Shown here: positions 1-16,720 of the stretch, piece by piece | How positions within the stretch are numbered: position 1 is the first letter of the stretch | How the letters are laid out: the number at the start of each line of letters is the position of its first letter | From: Lepisosteus oculatus | Taxonomy: Eukaryota > Chordata > Actinopteri > Semionotiformes > Lepisosteidae | Assembly: GCF_040954835.1 (NCBI RefSeq) | Contig: NC_090696.1 | Coordinates: 59,240,222 to 59,304,221, forward strand | DNA: 64,000 bases | Direction: 5' to 3' | The notes under the pieces: generated by a model | Seen by the model: only the letters and a program-made list of their open reading frames with translations | Databases searched by the model: none | Told to the model about the DNA's origin: nothing | Made by a program: the position numbers and the translations under genes

Positions 1-5527
<5,527 letters not shown>

Positions 5528-6730
5528 GATGGGATGTATCATGTATCATCCACACAAGGCATTAATGTGAACTATTATTCATATTCCCCTTCAACTGTGA
5601 TACTGCTGTGGTGGATCCAAATAGATTGAAAAAAATATCTAAATAACTGATGTATCATACAAGTACAGCAGATTGCTTCAAACTGTGAAAAGGACTTTAT
5701 TTGACAAAAAAATAGAAACTGCAGGCTTTGTTATATATAGAGAATCCATTTGACAGATATATTTTAATTGTGATGAAAACTAAAAACCTGATGTAATACT
5801 GAAGCATAATTGTAACTGCAGGTATATTATTGAATTATAAATGTACCAACAGAATTATGCAAACATATTGCATGTATTACCTGCTGTATATCATAACATT
5901 TTGTACATTATTGTAATATTTACTTATATATAAAATATGTCAATTAAGCTGACAAACATACTTTTGCTTACTTCAGGAAATGCAAAAAGGACCAGTTTTT
6001 ATTTAACTGAAAGAAACATCACATGTAAAAATCAAACAATGTTTGATCCTGAATCATCAAATGATGTAGAAAATTATGTTAATGTATATCAGTTCCACCT
6101 TTCTTTATGTAACCTTCCATCGGAACCAGTGTGAGAACTTTGTATTACATATTGTAAAACCTTATTGCATGATGAAGAGGTGATCCCCTACCCCAGAAGA
6201 TAATATACTCTTTAAAAAGAGGTACATCTTTATCTTGCATTCATAAAGTGGATTTTTGACATCCCAAAACACCTTCCAGAACAATTTCTGTCTGAATTAA
6301 TGGCAGTCCTGCTCAAATTGTTAGCTTTTTCCTCTGGGTGTTTGATATTACTGTATAGTCATTAAAGCCAGGACAATGCATCCGACAAAGATATTAGTTT
6401 GTAGCAAAAGAAAATAGCTGAAAGCTTTAATTACATTTTTTAAAATATGTGTAATTGATTCTCATAGCATAATAAGAGTAATAATTATAATGGATTGGAT
6501 TACCTCTAAAATCCATATACGACTTTCACACCATTGTTCTATGTGCAATAATTGAATTTGATTTTTGAGATTTTTTAAATATTTATTTTCTTTATTTTCA
6601 TGCAGCTGTATGCAGTATAGTTTTACAACTTTAAATCTTTATCCCCTAAGGCGGGTCCTTGGAGATGGTGTATGTTTTATAACTTAATTTGAATAATAAT
6701 AAAATTATCTTGCTCCAATGTGAGTATCAT
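5528..6730 (+). other. txk: txk 3' UTR (inferred)
   Basis: AT-rich sequence after the txk stop codon with no long ORF. It plausibly forms the 3' UTR and ends near the AATAAA at 6698-6703. The extent is inferred from the signal only; earlier cleavage is possible. Confidence 0.4.
6698..6703 (+). promoter_or_regulatory. txk: Candidate polyadenylation signal of txk
   Basis: Canonical AATAAA on the + strand about 1.17 kb after the txk stop, followed within 30-40 bases by a TG-rich stretch (tgagtatcattgtgctctg) that resembles a downstream GU element. No transcript evidence is available. Confidence 0.4.
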
Positions 6731-8779
6731 TGTGCTCTGCTGTAATGACCTGACAGCGTTGGCGGATGTAATTGTAACTCCTTTTTTTATGCGCAGCACA
6801 ACAGAGCAATTGATTGCAAGGCACTGTGGCTGCTGTTCACAAAAAGTACCTCATATTTCTGCTGTCTGCTCGGATTCAGCTCTCCTGTGAAAAAAAATGC
6901 AAGTGTGCATTTGCACATTTGTAACATTATCATTTCATGACTAATTTAATGTGGTCAATTTACAATCTCTTCTGCCTGCCTCTTGCTCAAAAGTGCCTAT
7001 ATTGCATAACATATTGTAAAAGTCTGCAACAAATACAGATTTCTTTTCACCAACCTTCCATGGGGTACCAAGGAAGTAAGAGCTTGAAATTAAAATGATA
7101 TCTGATTTATATTCATAGAAATAAAATACTCACTTCTCTGAAATGAATTAGAGCACAAGAATTAGCCATAACACTTGGGACAATTGACATCCTTTCTATC
7201 TCATTAGCATTCTCCCCTTCCTTTTTGGAAAGACTAAAAAACCTAGAAAGGAGTCTGTATTTAAAACTGTACACACACGGAACACAAAAAATTGTGAGTG
7301 GGAAGCTATGTCAGTGTGAGAGTTGCAAAGGAAAAAGGAGAGGTGAACTCCAGGCTGAAAATAAGGAAACACTCTTTGTTGGTTCTTAGCTTTGGAGCGT
7401 CTTCGGATGTGTAGGGGGGATCATGGAGAAAGCAGGAATAGAAGGCAAAGGATTCTGTCAGGAAGACAAAGGAAATAAAAATGAGAATGGGTAGGTGAAA
7501 TGAAATGGAACTAAAGAGATGGAAAACTGGACAAGAAATTCTAAAGGGAGTGTGAAGGGCAGTAATCTGTAAATGAATTACAACATTAGAAAGATATTAG
7601 CCAGTTGTTGAAGAAGGAGAATGTGCAAATCAAAAGTCTGAAGTTCTCCTGGTATAGGAGTCTTTGAATCTTTGACCTTGGAATGGAAGAAGTGGTTACA
7701 AAACGGATAGATGGATTCTTTTCACACAAACTCTGTTGACTGTTTTCTCACAACAAAGAAAAATAATGACATTTCACTTTGGGGGTTTCAAAGGATGCAA
7801 AGCTAGTATCTGTAGGTTTAGGACATAACCTTTGGGTTTGTGACTGACTTAGGAGTTTCATTTTTGAAACTGAAAAAGTGGTGCTGAGGCAGACTTAACC
7901 AGCATATATAGAAATTCTGTAGACTTTGTACCTTTGAACAAAAAGTTACCTTTTGCTGGCACTTAACTAATTTCATTATTTAATTCTTAACTTCTCTGAC
8001 AAAAGCATTTGGGCATTCTAGTTATGATTAAAATATTAACTTCAAAAATATGCATATATAATTAGTAATTTGGACTTCGACATCATTGGAAGAGGGTGAA
8101 CACTTTAGCAGGGCACTGTATATAATCAATATAATACATTTAGAATGAAAGTAAATATAATGGAAGCTTTATAGTCAAGGGCCAATTCAACTGTATTTAC
8201 AAAATTCTGTCAAGGTCCTAATACATCAAGATCAGAATGATATTCTTGGATTAGTTTTTACCAAACATCATGACTAAAGGATTAAGTCTAATTCATCAAA
8301 GCCTTAACTTAATTAATTAGACTGACCTTGCTTCAGCAGATAAGTGCTTTTATGTTTGATATTAAATTGCAATATCTAAAGAATGCCATTAGCAGAGACT
8401 AAAACCACATGTGATAAAGTGTGAACATGAAACTGAACTCTCATTAGTGGCTAATTTAACTTACTGCTTGTTCCTCAGATCAAAATCCCTTGAACAGCTG
8501 TGCTTACAGTGTTGCTTTGGTTACACTTCAAGGAGGAGGGGAGGCTCAGAAGACAGAAAGAATGAGAAACTAATCAGCAATGAGCCAGTGCATGATCCCT
8601 ACAGATACTAAAGTAACGTGTTGTATTCATGCTGGCCATTTCACCATTTCCTGTAAAAAAAAGTATTATTTGTTGGTCTTTTTACGTGACCTCAGGAAAT
8701 AGTTGTACAATGCACCAATCCGTAACATTTTGAAATCATATATTTTAAACCTACCAAAAAAGAAAAAAATCTAGAAAAA
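6731..8779. other. Intergenic DNA, no gene recognised
   Basis: No ORF with coding character and no recognisable repeat. The part at about 6740-6880 is less AT-rich than its surroundings and is listed under findings as a possible conserved element. Confidence 0.5.
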
Positions 8780-8860
8780 TCAGAACCAGAATCACCTTTA
8801 TTTGCCAACTACATTTCATATTCAAGGAATTTACTCTGGTATACTTTATTTGGTGCTGTA
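8780..8860 (-). repeat. LINE/SINE 3'-tail remnant
   Basis: Contains cagaatcacctttatttgcc followed by an aaggaattt block. On the - strand this reads as the widespread fish retroposon 3' end (AATTCCTT ... CCAATAAAG-GTGATTCTG). The same tail type ends the tRNA-derived SINEs at 31769-32047 and 39188-39445. Only the tail is preserved, so the parent family cannot be assigned. Confidence 0.5.
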
Positions 8861-9004
8861 AAAACATGCTACATAGACCAAGACAAACAAGACATAGACA
8901 TCATTAAAAAAGGAAAAGCTTTGGAAATTTGCATGACAAACCATTTAACAAACCTTAGAGGCTAAAATGACTACATCATTTTAGATCTGAACTATAGAAA
9001 ACTA

Positions 9005-9215
9005 AGAGAGGACTTGATTTAAGTATTCGAAATCCTCACACTTGGGTATTTAATACCCCAAAAGGAATTGACAAGTTCAACCCTGTAGACTTCTTCAGAA
9101 TCAACACTGAAACACAGAGGACATGTGTACAGTAGATATTACCGGGAAGTGCATTTAAAATTGAGAACATGAAGTAAATGTTTGCACGATTACCATGTTG
9201 TGGCAACATCATAAA
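9005..9215 (+). repeat. Decayed Rex1-type LINE fragment (C-terminal end of reverse-transcriptase ORF)
   Basis: Forward translation gives RGLDL...KGIDKFNPVDFF followed by INTETQRT and GSAFKIENMK. This matches in order the C-terminal tail typical of Rex1/Babar (CR1-clade) reverse transcriptases: a KGIDKVDP block, an FF.., an R..RGH-like block and a KAFKT..RK block. The reading frame is broken by stops and nothing suggests activity. Two related fragments lie at about 36540-36850 (- strand) and 40440-40660. Confidence 0.55.
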
Positions 9216-10507
9216 AGCATTGCAACGTAGAATAGAAATGTCATAGTGTTGCAAAGTTGTCATGTGTGAAAATCAATTCAATAGTCACAAAACAGTAATG
9301 AAAAGAAACTATCCTGTCAATTCTAGTCCCAACAGCCTCCAAGCACTGGGCTACATACAGTAATTATTGTCCCAAACTTGTCTAAACAGTCTTGTAATTA
9401 AAATGTGACCCAGGATGACAACACTGCTCCAGCCAAGAATGGAATATCACCGTCAGTCCTATCAGATCTTCCAGCCAATCAAAAGGAATAGTCAGGGAAA
9501 ATAAATACACATCTATAGCAAGTTGCAGTGTCTGTGATAAAAGAGTTGCTTACCAGTATTCAGAGCAATCTATGAATTACTACAGACATTATGAGAAGAA
9601 ATTTCTTCACATAAAGTGATTTTGATGTGAATATACCACCATGCCGTGACAGGCCGCCAGCTCACATTTACCTGAGAGGGGCCAGCTGCTGTGAGTTACT
9701 GCCATGATAGCCGACAGCTGAGATCCAATTTATGTAAATGGTTGCTCTCTTCAGTTGAAGTGTGAAGACTGAACTGAGGAAGATACATGAGGATTTGCAG
9801 TCAAGTCAACAGCAGTGGAGATCTCTGACAGTTAAAGAAGAGAACTGGACAATTGAGAACTCTGATGAGTCAAATACAAGCAGTCCTGTTGAGGAACAGC
9901 TGCTGAATTACATTTTTCTCATTACTTTATGCGCCTCAGCACCGGTTGTCTCACAACCCAACATATGTGGTATTTATGTTTCTATCAGCCAGTTAAACAT
10001 GTACAGTAAATTAATTATACTAATGTCCTGAAGATTTCTTAACTTAAATTACTCCTCACCTTCACATGGATGAATACAACCTATTTAGTGCTAGTGGAGG
10101 TGGGGGATCCTGGGTTCTCACTATTTGAATCTTTTATATTTAAAAAATATAGGCTTGTTTCGTTCTGTCATTCAAATTGGATTTAAAATTCTATTTTATA
10201 AACTTGTAAAATGTTTAATGTCTATTAGTGCTGATAAATACATTTGTATAATTATTTAGAGTAATTTTGTTTAAAATAATCTTTGATAGACTAGGGCTTT
10301 CACTTCAGGACTCCAGGGACAGAGAGAGATGTCGGGTTAATATTATCAGAAGTAATAGTTAGCAATTTTAAATAACCTTTCTCTCTACTCTGTGTGTTAT
10401 TATATTTAACAGTGCCACTCTCTTGTTTTTTCTCTCTCCTTAGACAACTTTCCCTCTTTCCTTCTCTCTCAGTGCTCATTTTCAAAGGTGGTTCATCTAG
10501 CTTTGCG

Positions 10508-10521
10508 GTCACCATGGAAAC
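10508..10521 (+). promoter_or_regulatory. RFX X-box-like motif
   Basis: GTCACCATGGAAAC fits the RFX X-box consensus GTHNYYATRRNAAC at every constrained position. It lies between txk and the fndc9-like gene. RFX factors commonly drive ciliary and MHC class II genes; any target here is unknown, and one 14-mer can match by chance. Confidence 0.35.
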
Positions 10522-11504
10522 GCTAGCAGGGGAAAGCCAGTGCTGGAGTCCAGAGATGCTGAAAGGATTGAAGACAGAGAGAGAGTATCTCACTGGCAGT
10601 GCATATTGTATGTACTGTATGTAACTAGCATTTCCTGTTGTGTGCATTACTGTACTAACAGCAAGCATAAGTGAAGAAACTGCCTGTTTTTACCGTATTT
10701 TTTTAGTCCCCAGAAATGTAGTTTTACTTAATTTGAGCATGACTGGCACTGTATGTTTGTTTGTGTGTAAATCTTTTTCATTTATATTGTTGGACCAATT
10801 TCATAACATGATGACCAACAGTTTGTCCAATATTTTAACATGGGGACTCACTAGTGCCTTGAACAATTTTAACATTGCAAGCTTGCCGTGTTGTCAGTGA
10901 GAACTGCATGGTTCTCAGATTCAGACTTTGCGGTGGGCACAGAGCAGCACTTTGGTGTAAAAAAAATAGCAGATGGCCCCGGCAGAACACATTTCTGTAC
11001 CTTAATGTCACATTGGTATGAGGGTACTGTATGTAATACAGTGTATGATAGTGAGGGGTGGCTCCTTGAGTAAGCCACCATCTTGACTCATAACCCAGGA
11101 CTAATGGTGTGGCTGTAAGCCATGGTGGTTGCCTGGTAATTGGGGAATGGAGCAAAATTAGACACAGCAGGGCTGAGAATAGAGAACCTGGAATGAGCGT
11201 AATTCCATAGGATGGAAAGGAGTAGTCAAGACTTCAGCTGAGGTTTCTAGAGCCAGACAGGGAGGCCTAATGGTCCTGTGGAACACGATGCATTATGAGA
11301 TACATGTAGTTTGAAGAAGATGCAGTGAGGATTTACTGGGGTGCATCACAGGATCTGGACAGATAGGTTGCGTGGGTTACTTGTTTACCAGGCCCAATGG
11401 TAAAGAATTGCACTGCTGTGGAAAAGGAATGACTTTCTGGCCCAGTGCTGACAGGAGGTGTTAGTATGTGGATGAGTGAAGTATTGCCTGGTAAGGTACA
11501 GTAG

Positions 11505-11570
11505 CAACATACATTGCCTTACAAAAATATGCAGACTTTTGCACTGTTTTCACATCTTTTAACACTTGCA
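11505..11570. repeat. Possible Tc1/MITE terminal remnant
   Basis: cattgccttacaaaaatatg and the following gcagacttttgcactgttttcaca resemble the outer end of a Tc1-like terminal repeat (the pattern TGCCTTGCAAAAGTATTCAGAC followed by TTTTTCACA). No partner end or transposase is nearby, so the call rests on this one end. Confidence 0.3.
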
Positions 11571-13109
11571 GTCATGAAAATAACTGCAAAAGAAAACCCA
11601 GACTTGAGCAGATCTACATTTACTCTGATAATAGATATGTTGCATTATGTTTTTTGCAGTCTGGGATATTTTAATATGTAACAGTAGTAGAACCGATAGG
11701 TAATGCTGTTGTTTATTGATGTTGTACTATATTTTCATCTATAGAATCCCAGTATAGTCTTCATAGTATGCGCTGATGGCAGTGTTGTAGAAGAAAACAA
11801 ATAAAATTAGATTCAATTGTAATAACAACACCCAAGAATTAAGCATATTGAAAGGTTCATAGGGTGCTTTAAACCACAGGATGAGGAGCTGTGACCTCCA
11901 AGCAGAGTGAGGATTGACCAAGGGGCAGCTAATAAGATGAAGATTGGGTTGGACGAATGTGAGGGAGAGAAAGGTATTAACATTTAATATTTACAGTTTT
12001 CTATTTGAGGAAATGATGTTAGGAATGATTACAAATTACTAACAGCAGAGGTCATTAGAACTTGGCTGTTGTCATCCTTCCCGAACTTCCATTATACAGT
12101 AAACTCCATTACATTCCCTATATATACTATTGGTATCTAGAACATAAAGATTTCTCTTTTGCTATTTGTAGAAAGCAAAAATGGAGATGGTGGTTGTTCG
12201 GTTATCTGCATGACTGCATGCTTTTCGAACATTGCTTTATAGCTATGTTGTGTTCGTTTTTATTAATGTTTTTCTTACAAATGCAAAAAACAAAAACAAA
12301 AACTTATAACAAGACCAATGAAAGATATTTGCATTTTAAATGATATCCTTTAATGACATAGTACAATTCTATGTGTAAAAACTAGGTTAGATGTGCACAG
12401 TTACTGAACATTACAGTTGTATAACAAAAATTAACCGATTTTGTCCCCCAAGCAGAGTATTTTACTAAAATATGCACATATTAAGAATAAAGATAAAATA
12501 CACACATTTGACTCCAGAATAGCATAGATGGACCATTGTTAAGAAGCATATTACAGGATTACAGGATGTTTTTTTTTGTGATGTTATTAAGTGTGGTAGG
12601 TTCAGTAGTTTACAGGGATTGTAATCGCATGTGCTTAATTTCAATATTGTCAGAGTTTCTTCATGTGGTTAAGCACTTCCCCTGCTTAGAATCAGCCACG
12701 CCTCATCACCTCCTCAACTTCATGTTGGCCACATGTTGTGCTTGAACCCTGGGGTGAAGGGGTCAGACAGGTGCTCCTTTCTGCACCTGGTAGTGGAAGC
12801 CAGTCGGGTTACAATGTTCACTGGAGGAATGGCACAACTCACACAAGCTATAGGATCCTACAATTATCTGGTCAGCTACAAGCATTGCTGTTAAAAGGTC
12901 AAGACTGCTCCAGCTAATTTCTGTCATGTGGGCATTTGAGCTATTCCAGGGATGCCATTTTTCAAGTCTGAACTGTAAAATGGCACAGCCTGGACTCAGA
13001 TACCGGGATTATATTTTTCAACAAAGCCTGTTGTTTTACTCAACCGTGAGGCCATAAAAGTTTACTGAATTAACACCTACACAAGTTGTAATCTCACTAC
13101 AGAGTCCTG

Positions 13110-13787
13110 CTATTCATATACTGCTTGTGGGAGAATAGCCATTTTATCCTTGTATTTCACACTGTTGCCTAGCAAGCCTGTCATCCCATCTGGGGATTTT
13201 TCGGGTAAGTACTCTAGTTTATCTTGTGTCAGCTTGCCAACCTTGGACAGGGTAGGTATGTTACAGTGTTCATCGACTAAGGCAGTTTCAGCGTAACCTC
13301 CCTGCCAGGCTTGACTGCTCGCAACCTCATGATGAACAGTGCTGGCAGAGGTGTAATGACTCCTCCTGCACCTCCTGCACCACAGCTTGAAGCAGCCATG
13401 AAGAAGGACTACAGTAGTTATGATGAAGAGGATGCTGCTTGTGAGCCACACCACTGTTGCGAGGTCTAGGTTCCTGTTGGTGACAACCACAGCATCTTTT
13501 GCTAGGGTATGAAAGATGGCACACTGGTCACCGGAGGGCTGGGAGCTCTGGCACGTGACGCAGAGGATATAGTTTGTGGCTGGTGTGAGTCTTTGCAGGG
13601 TAATGGAATTGCGGCCTACTGGCACTGTTTCTTCCCGGTGAAAATTCTTCCTGGAGAAACCTGACAATATGCTGTTCCAGTTTGGACGGTACATCATTCT
13701 GTAAAGGTTTGCTGGGCAAGTAGAAGGGTTGGGCAACCAGGAGACTGAAGCGGAGGTAAATGAGATATTCTTGATTTCCAGGTTCAT
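13110..13787 (-). CDS. fndc9: FNDC9-like fibronectin type III domain membrane protein
   Basis: Intact 225-codon single-exon ORF, close to the roughly 224 residues of mammalian FNDC9. Residues 1-95 form one FN3 domain (NISFTSASVSWLP at the start, MYRPNWNSILSG at 32-43, IFHTL at 91-95). A hydrophobic segment at about 109-131 is followed by a Cys/Arg cluster (WCRRCRR, 136-142), which predicts a single-pass protein with the FN3 domain outside and a tail of about 85 residues inside. There is no obvious cleaved signal peptide, so the membrane segment would act as a signal anchor. N7-I-S is a glycosylation sequon. The MYRPNWNSI and FHTL motifs are why I place it with FNDC9, whose molecular function is unknown. 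It is convergent with txk. The odd point is its location: mammalian FNDC9 sits next to ITK, so this could be orthologous or an ohnolog kept beside TXK. Confidence 0.82.
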   Translation of the reverse strand: MNLEIKNISFTSASVSWLPNPSTCPANLYRMMYRPNWNSILSGFSRKNFHREETVPVGRNSITLQRLTPATNYILCVTCQSSQPSGDQCAIFHTLAKDAVVVTNRNLDLATVVWLTSSILFIITTVVLLHGCFKLWCRRCRRSHYTSASTVHHEVASSQAWQGGYAETALVDEHCNIPTLSKVGKLTQDKLEYLPEKSPDGMTGLLGNSVKYKDKMAILPQAVYE

Positions 13788-13823
13788 CTTTTTGACGGAT
13801 CTGGGGCAGATTTTCAGAAACGC
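13788..13823 (-). other. fndc9: Candidate 5' UTR and splice acceptor of the fndc9-like gene
   Basis: On the - strand a pyrimidine-rich tract ends in tttgctttaag at 13824, 36 bases before the ATG. This would be a usable 3' splice site for a separate untranslated leader exon, the arrangement known for single-coding-exon FNDC9. Inferred from sequence only. Confidence 0.3.
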
Positions 13824-13851
13824 CTTAAAGCAAAAGGCACAAAGGGAAAAG

Positions 13852-13880
13852 TATTATTATTATTATTATTATTGTTATTA

Positions 13881-13938
<58 letters not shown>
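13852..13938. repeat. (ATT)n microsatellite
   Basis: About 87 bases of nearly uninterrupted ATT/TAT triplets with two GTT interruptions, directly upstream of the fndc9-like start on the - strand. It would fall in the intron next to the putative acceptor and is likely polymorphic in length. Confidence 0.95.
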
Positions 13939-16500
13939 GCTAAATGATATTTTCCCTTTCACTTTGTTTAAAATGAAAAAAATGCAATTGTCAGTGTTGA
14001 ATTACCCTAAATTTGGATGTAATACTGTATAAAGATGTTGACTGTATATTTCAGTATTTAGTATGCTGGAATTTATACTGTATGTCATTTAACAGGGTGT
14101 ACTATACCTTGATCATTCAACTGGTTAAAATAGTTTCACACATTTAAAAAAGTTGTATCTATTGAGCAAAGAATTCATTATTGTGCTACATGTAGAATAC
14201 ACATTTTTGTCATTCAAGTTATATTTTAAAATACAATATAACCTTATTTTTTCTACTATAGATGTTAAGTAAGTATTGTCTTTTTGTTTTTTTTACAATT
14301 AGGAAAAGAGATTTATCATCCTTAAATGATTAATTTCTTTATTTTTAATAGTCTACATGACGTAAAGTTAGTAGGCACTGTAAGCACATTATTTACTTTG
14401 TTACTGAAACCTCAGAATATGTGTGGGTACATCTGAGCCCCTTACGCTAATTTCTTCTGATTATTTTCCTTTTAATCCTCTGAGGTAGTGAAGCACCTTG
14501 AAAACATTTAGTTTCAAACAGCTGGTTTCCAAGGTAACAGGTCTTTGTACTGAAAACAGCATTTGATCAGAATAATGAAGTTCTTAAAGATTTTGTTTCC
14601 ACAAGCATACAAAAGAGTTCATTAGCCTGCAGCTGCTGAAAAATTTAACACGGCATCCTTGTTTTTGGGTTTCCTTTAGAAATTAACATTAGAAAGAAAG
14701 ATTTAAAATGAACTCAGTAAAAGGTTTAGACCTATTTACACCTACAGTAAATACAACATATTTTAAGAATAAGAAAAAAAATCTATGTGAATCATGCAAA
14801 CTGATTTGCACTATATATTTCAGTAATTTTAACCATGGTCTCCATAGTTTGATTATCATGGAACTAGTCATATTTAACCAAAGAAAACATTCACAGAGTT
14901 AATGGTTTTAACCTAAGTGTAAACCTAAAGAGTTTATATTATACTGAGCACAATTGACTTCATGACTGCTTTACTGTTGCAGACCATACAGACCTTTCAG
15001 AAACATTAGTATGTTATTCTAAAACTAGAGTTCAAAGTAGTTCAAAAGTACTGTACCAAAAGATTTGATTCAGAAATATTCCATTCAATCCATCTATTAA
15101 ATCCAAAAGGTTGATTCCATAAGCACATTGCACAGGACAGCAAGCCTGATCTACATATTCAGCAGATCTTAGGGAGTTAATTCAAATAGCAACTCGTTCT
15201 TGTCTTCAACAGTTTTTTTTTGCTTTCTTTATAGTAGAAAACACTTGTGAAGCTGTTTTGTAGGAAGAAATTACCAAAAGATATAAAATTCATTTCCAAC
15301 ATGTTTTCCTTCTTTGTATTCTCTAGCACCACATAAAGAATAATTCATTAGAGCTCTGCCTCCCTTTAAAACAGGGTAGCCCTGATCCTGGATGCTCACA
15401 GAGTAGAAGGGTTTGTGGAAACTTATGTTTATATGAGTAACATAAGCTTACAATAACTATCAGAGGAAGGTTCAATGCATCTGTTATTCTTGGGCCATTT
15501 TTCCCCAAAGTACCTGCTGACTCACATTTTCACAGCAAACAGTGTTGTTAAATATTGGCTAGAGCGGACATACTGTACTAGCTATCTTTGTCTGAATTCC
15601 TAAGGCTACCCAAGAAAGCATTCCACAGTAACCAAACAAAGTGAATGCGCTCATGGGGCTCATCTGTAAGCATACAGTGTATGTTTCTGTAAAACTAGCC
15701 TTTATTTCTGATTCCATTGTAATATTAAAAATGCATTACACTAGCCAGTTTGACATTTGCTATCTAGGTTAATTTGACACTGGATGTCCCATGTGAGGCG
15801 AAAGCATTCCTTACCAAAATCAGACAAGAGCCAGACAAGAGCCTATAACCAAAATGAAACGGGCATTAATCATACATTATCATTGACCACATAGGTCACC
15901 ACCGAACAAATTGCTAGTTATGAGGATTCTGAAATCATTCATCTGTTGGCTTATTTTGGCTGTTTTTGGGTGATAAACATGCTCTTCTATCATACTCTGT
16001 CCTTATTGTCATTATCATTAATGACATAGTAAGTTGGCCAAAACTTTGTGGCCAGTATGTATATAATAATAAAGTTGCATGTCTAATATGCCTCTAATAT
16101 ACTATAAGATAGACTAGAGAACATATTATCAAATATTTGTATTTGTTTCATGGTACAGTAAGTCTTACCAAACTGATCCAAACTAATAATACAATATGTT
16201 CTTTTTACATTAAGATCATGACTTCAATTTACAGGTATTATAACTCTGCTGTTCAAATGAAACAAAATGTTTAATTGCAATCAGGTATAATGTGTCAAAA
16301 GACACATTCACTTATTATTATGGTACATGAAAAAACAATGAGCAAATTAAATATTTGGACCTGAAATTTCAATTGATCAAACTAGAAGCCTTACAAATGC
16401 TTGAAGCCTCTTATACATAAGAGCAGTTTCATATTTCATACCAGCAAACGCCACAATTAATCACAAAGAAGCTGAAATGACAACAGAAAGAAATGCCTTC
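13939..16500. other. Intergenic or leader-intron DNA, nothing recognised
   Basis: AT-rich unique sequence with no coding-like ORF. A near X-box (GTTTCCAAGGTAAC, one mismatch to the RFX consensus) lies at 14525-14538. Confidence 0.4.
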
Positions 16501-16504
16501 TTAC

Positions 16505-16720
16505 CTTTAATGAAGCTTGCAGGGATCTGACTGTAGCTTTTATAGCAGAATGACAATCCAGTTGTCTCAGACATCCAGTAATGTTTGCATCTAAAATAAC
16601 ACGTGAGCTTTGCTCTTAATACAACTACTGTACATGTTCCCTGTTTTTGAGTTCACGATGAGAATGGAGACAGTGCCTGCAAAATGCGGAGAGCAGTATT
16701 TAAATCTGACGCCTGGCTCT
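16505..16720 (-). promoter_or_regulatory. fndc9: Candidate leader exon and promoter region of the fndc9-like gene
   Basis: On the - strand a segment of higher GC content contains a TTTAAATA box-like motif near 16698 and a CGTCA half-site near 16725. It ends in a strong donor, cattaaag|gtaagaag, at 16504/16505. This is what a non-coding first exon of a - strand gene about 2.7 kb downstream would look like. Purely inferred; no conserved peptide supports it. Confidence 0.25.

Larger units (their letters stand above)
9216..13109. other. Intergenic DNA between txk and the fndc9-like gene
   Basis: Mostly unique sequence. It includes the X-box-like site at 10508-10521, a possible Tc1-type terminal remnant near 11510-11560, and an open stretch at 9765-9920 that I could not assign. 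The part next to 13110 is probably 3' UTR of the fndc9-like gene; an AATAAA on the - strand at 12259-12264 could serve it. Confidence 0.4.

Noticed and set aside
10300-10668. 122-codon - strand ORF or the + strand ORF starting at the good Kozak ATG near 10514
   Set aside because: No homolog recognised and the composition is low-complexity. The + strand ATG lies within the X-box-like motif and its ORF is only about 36 codons.
13729-13947. 72-codon + strand ORF with a tyrosine run
   Set aside because: It is the antisense of the fndc9-like gene plus the ATT microsatellite.
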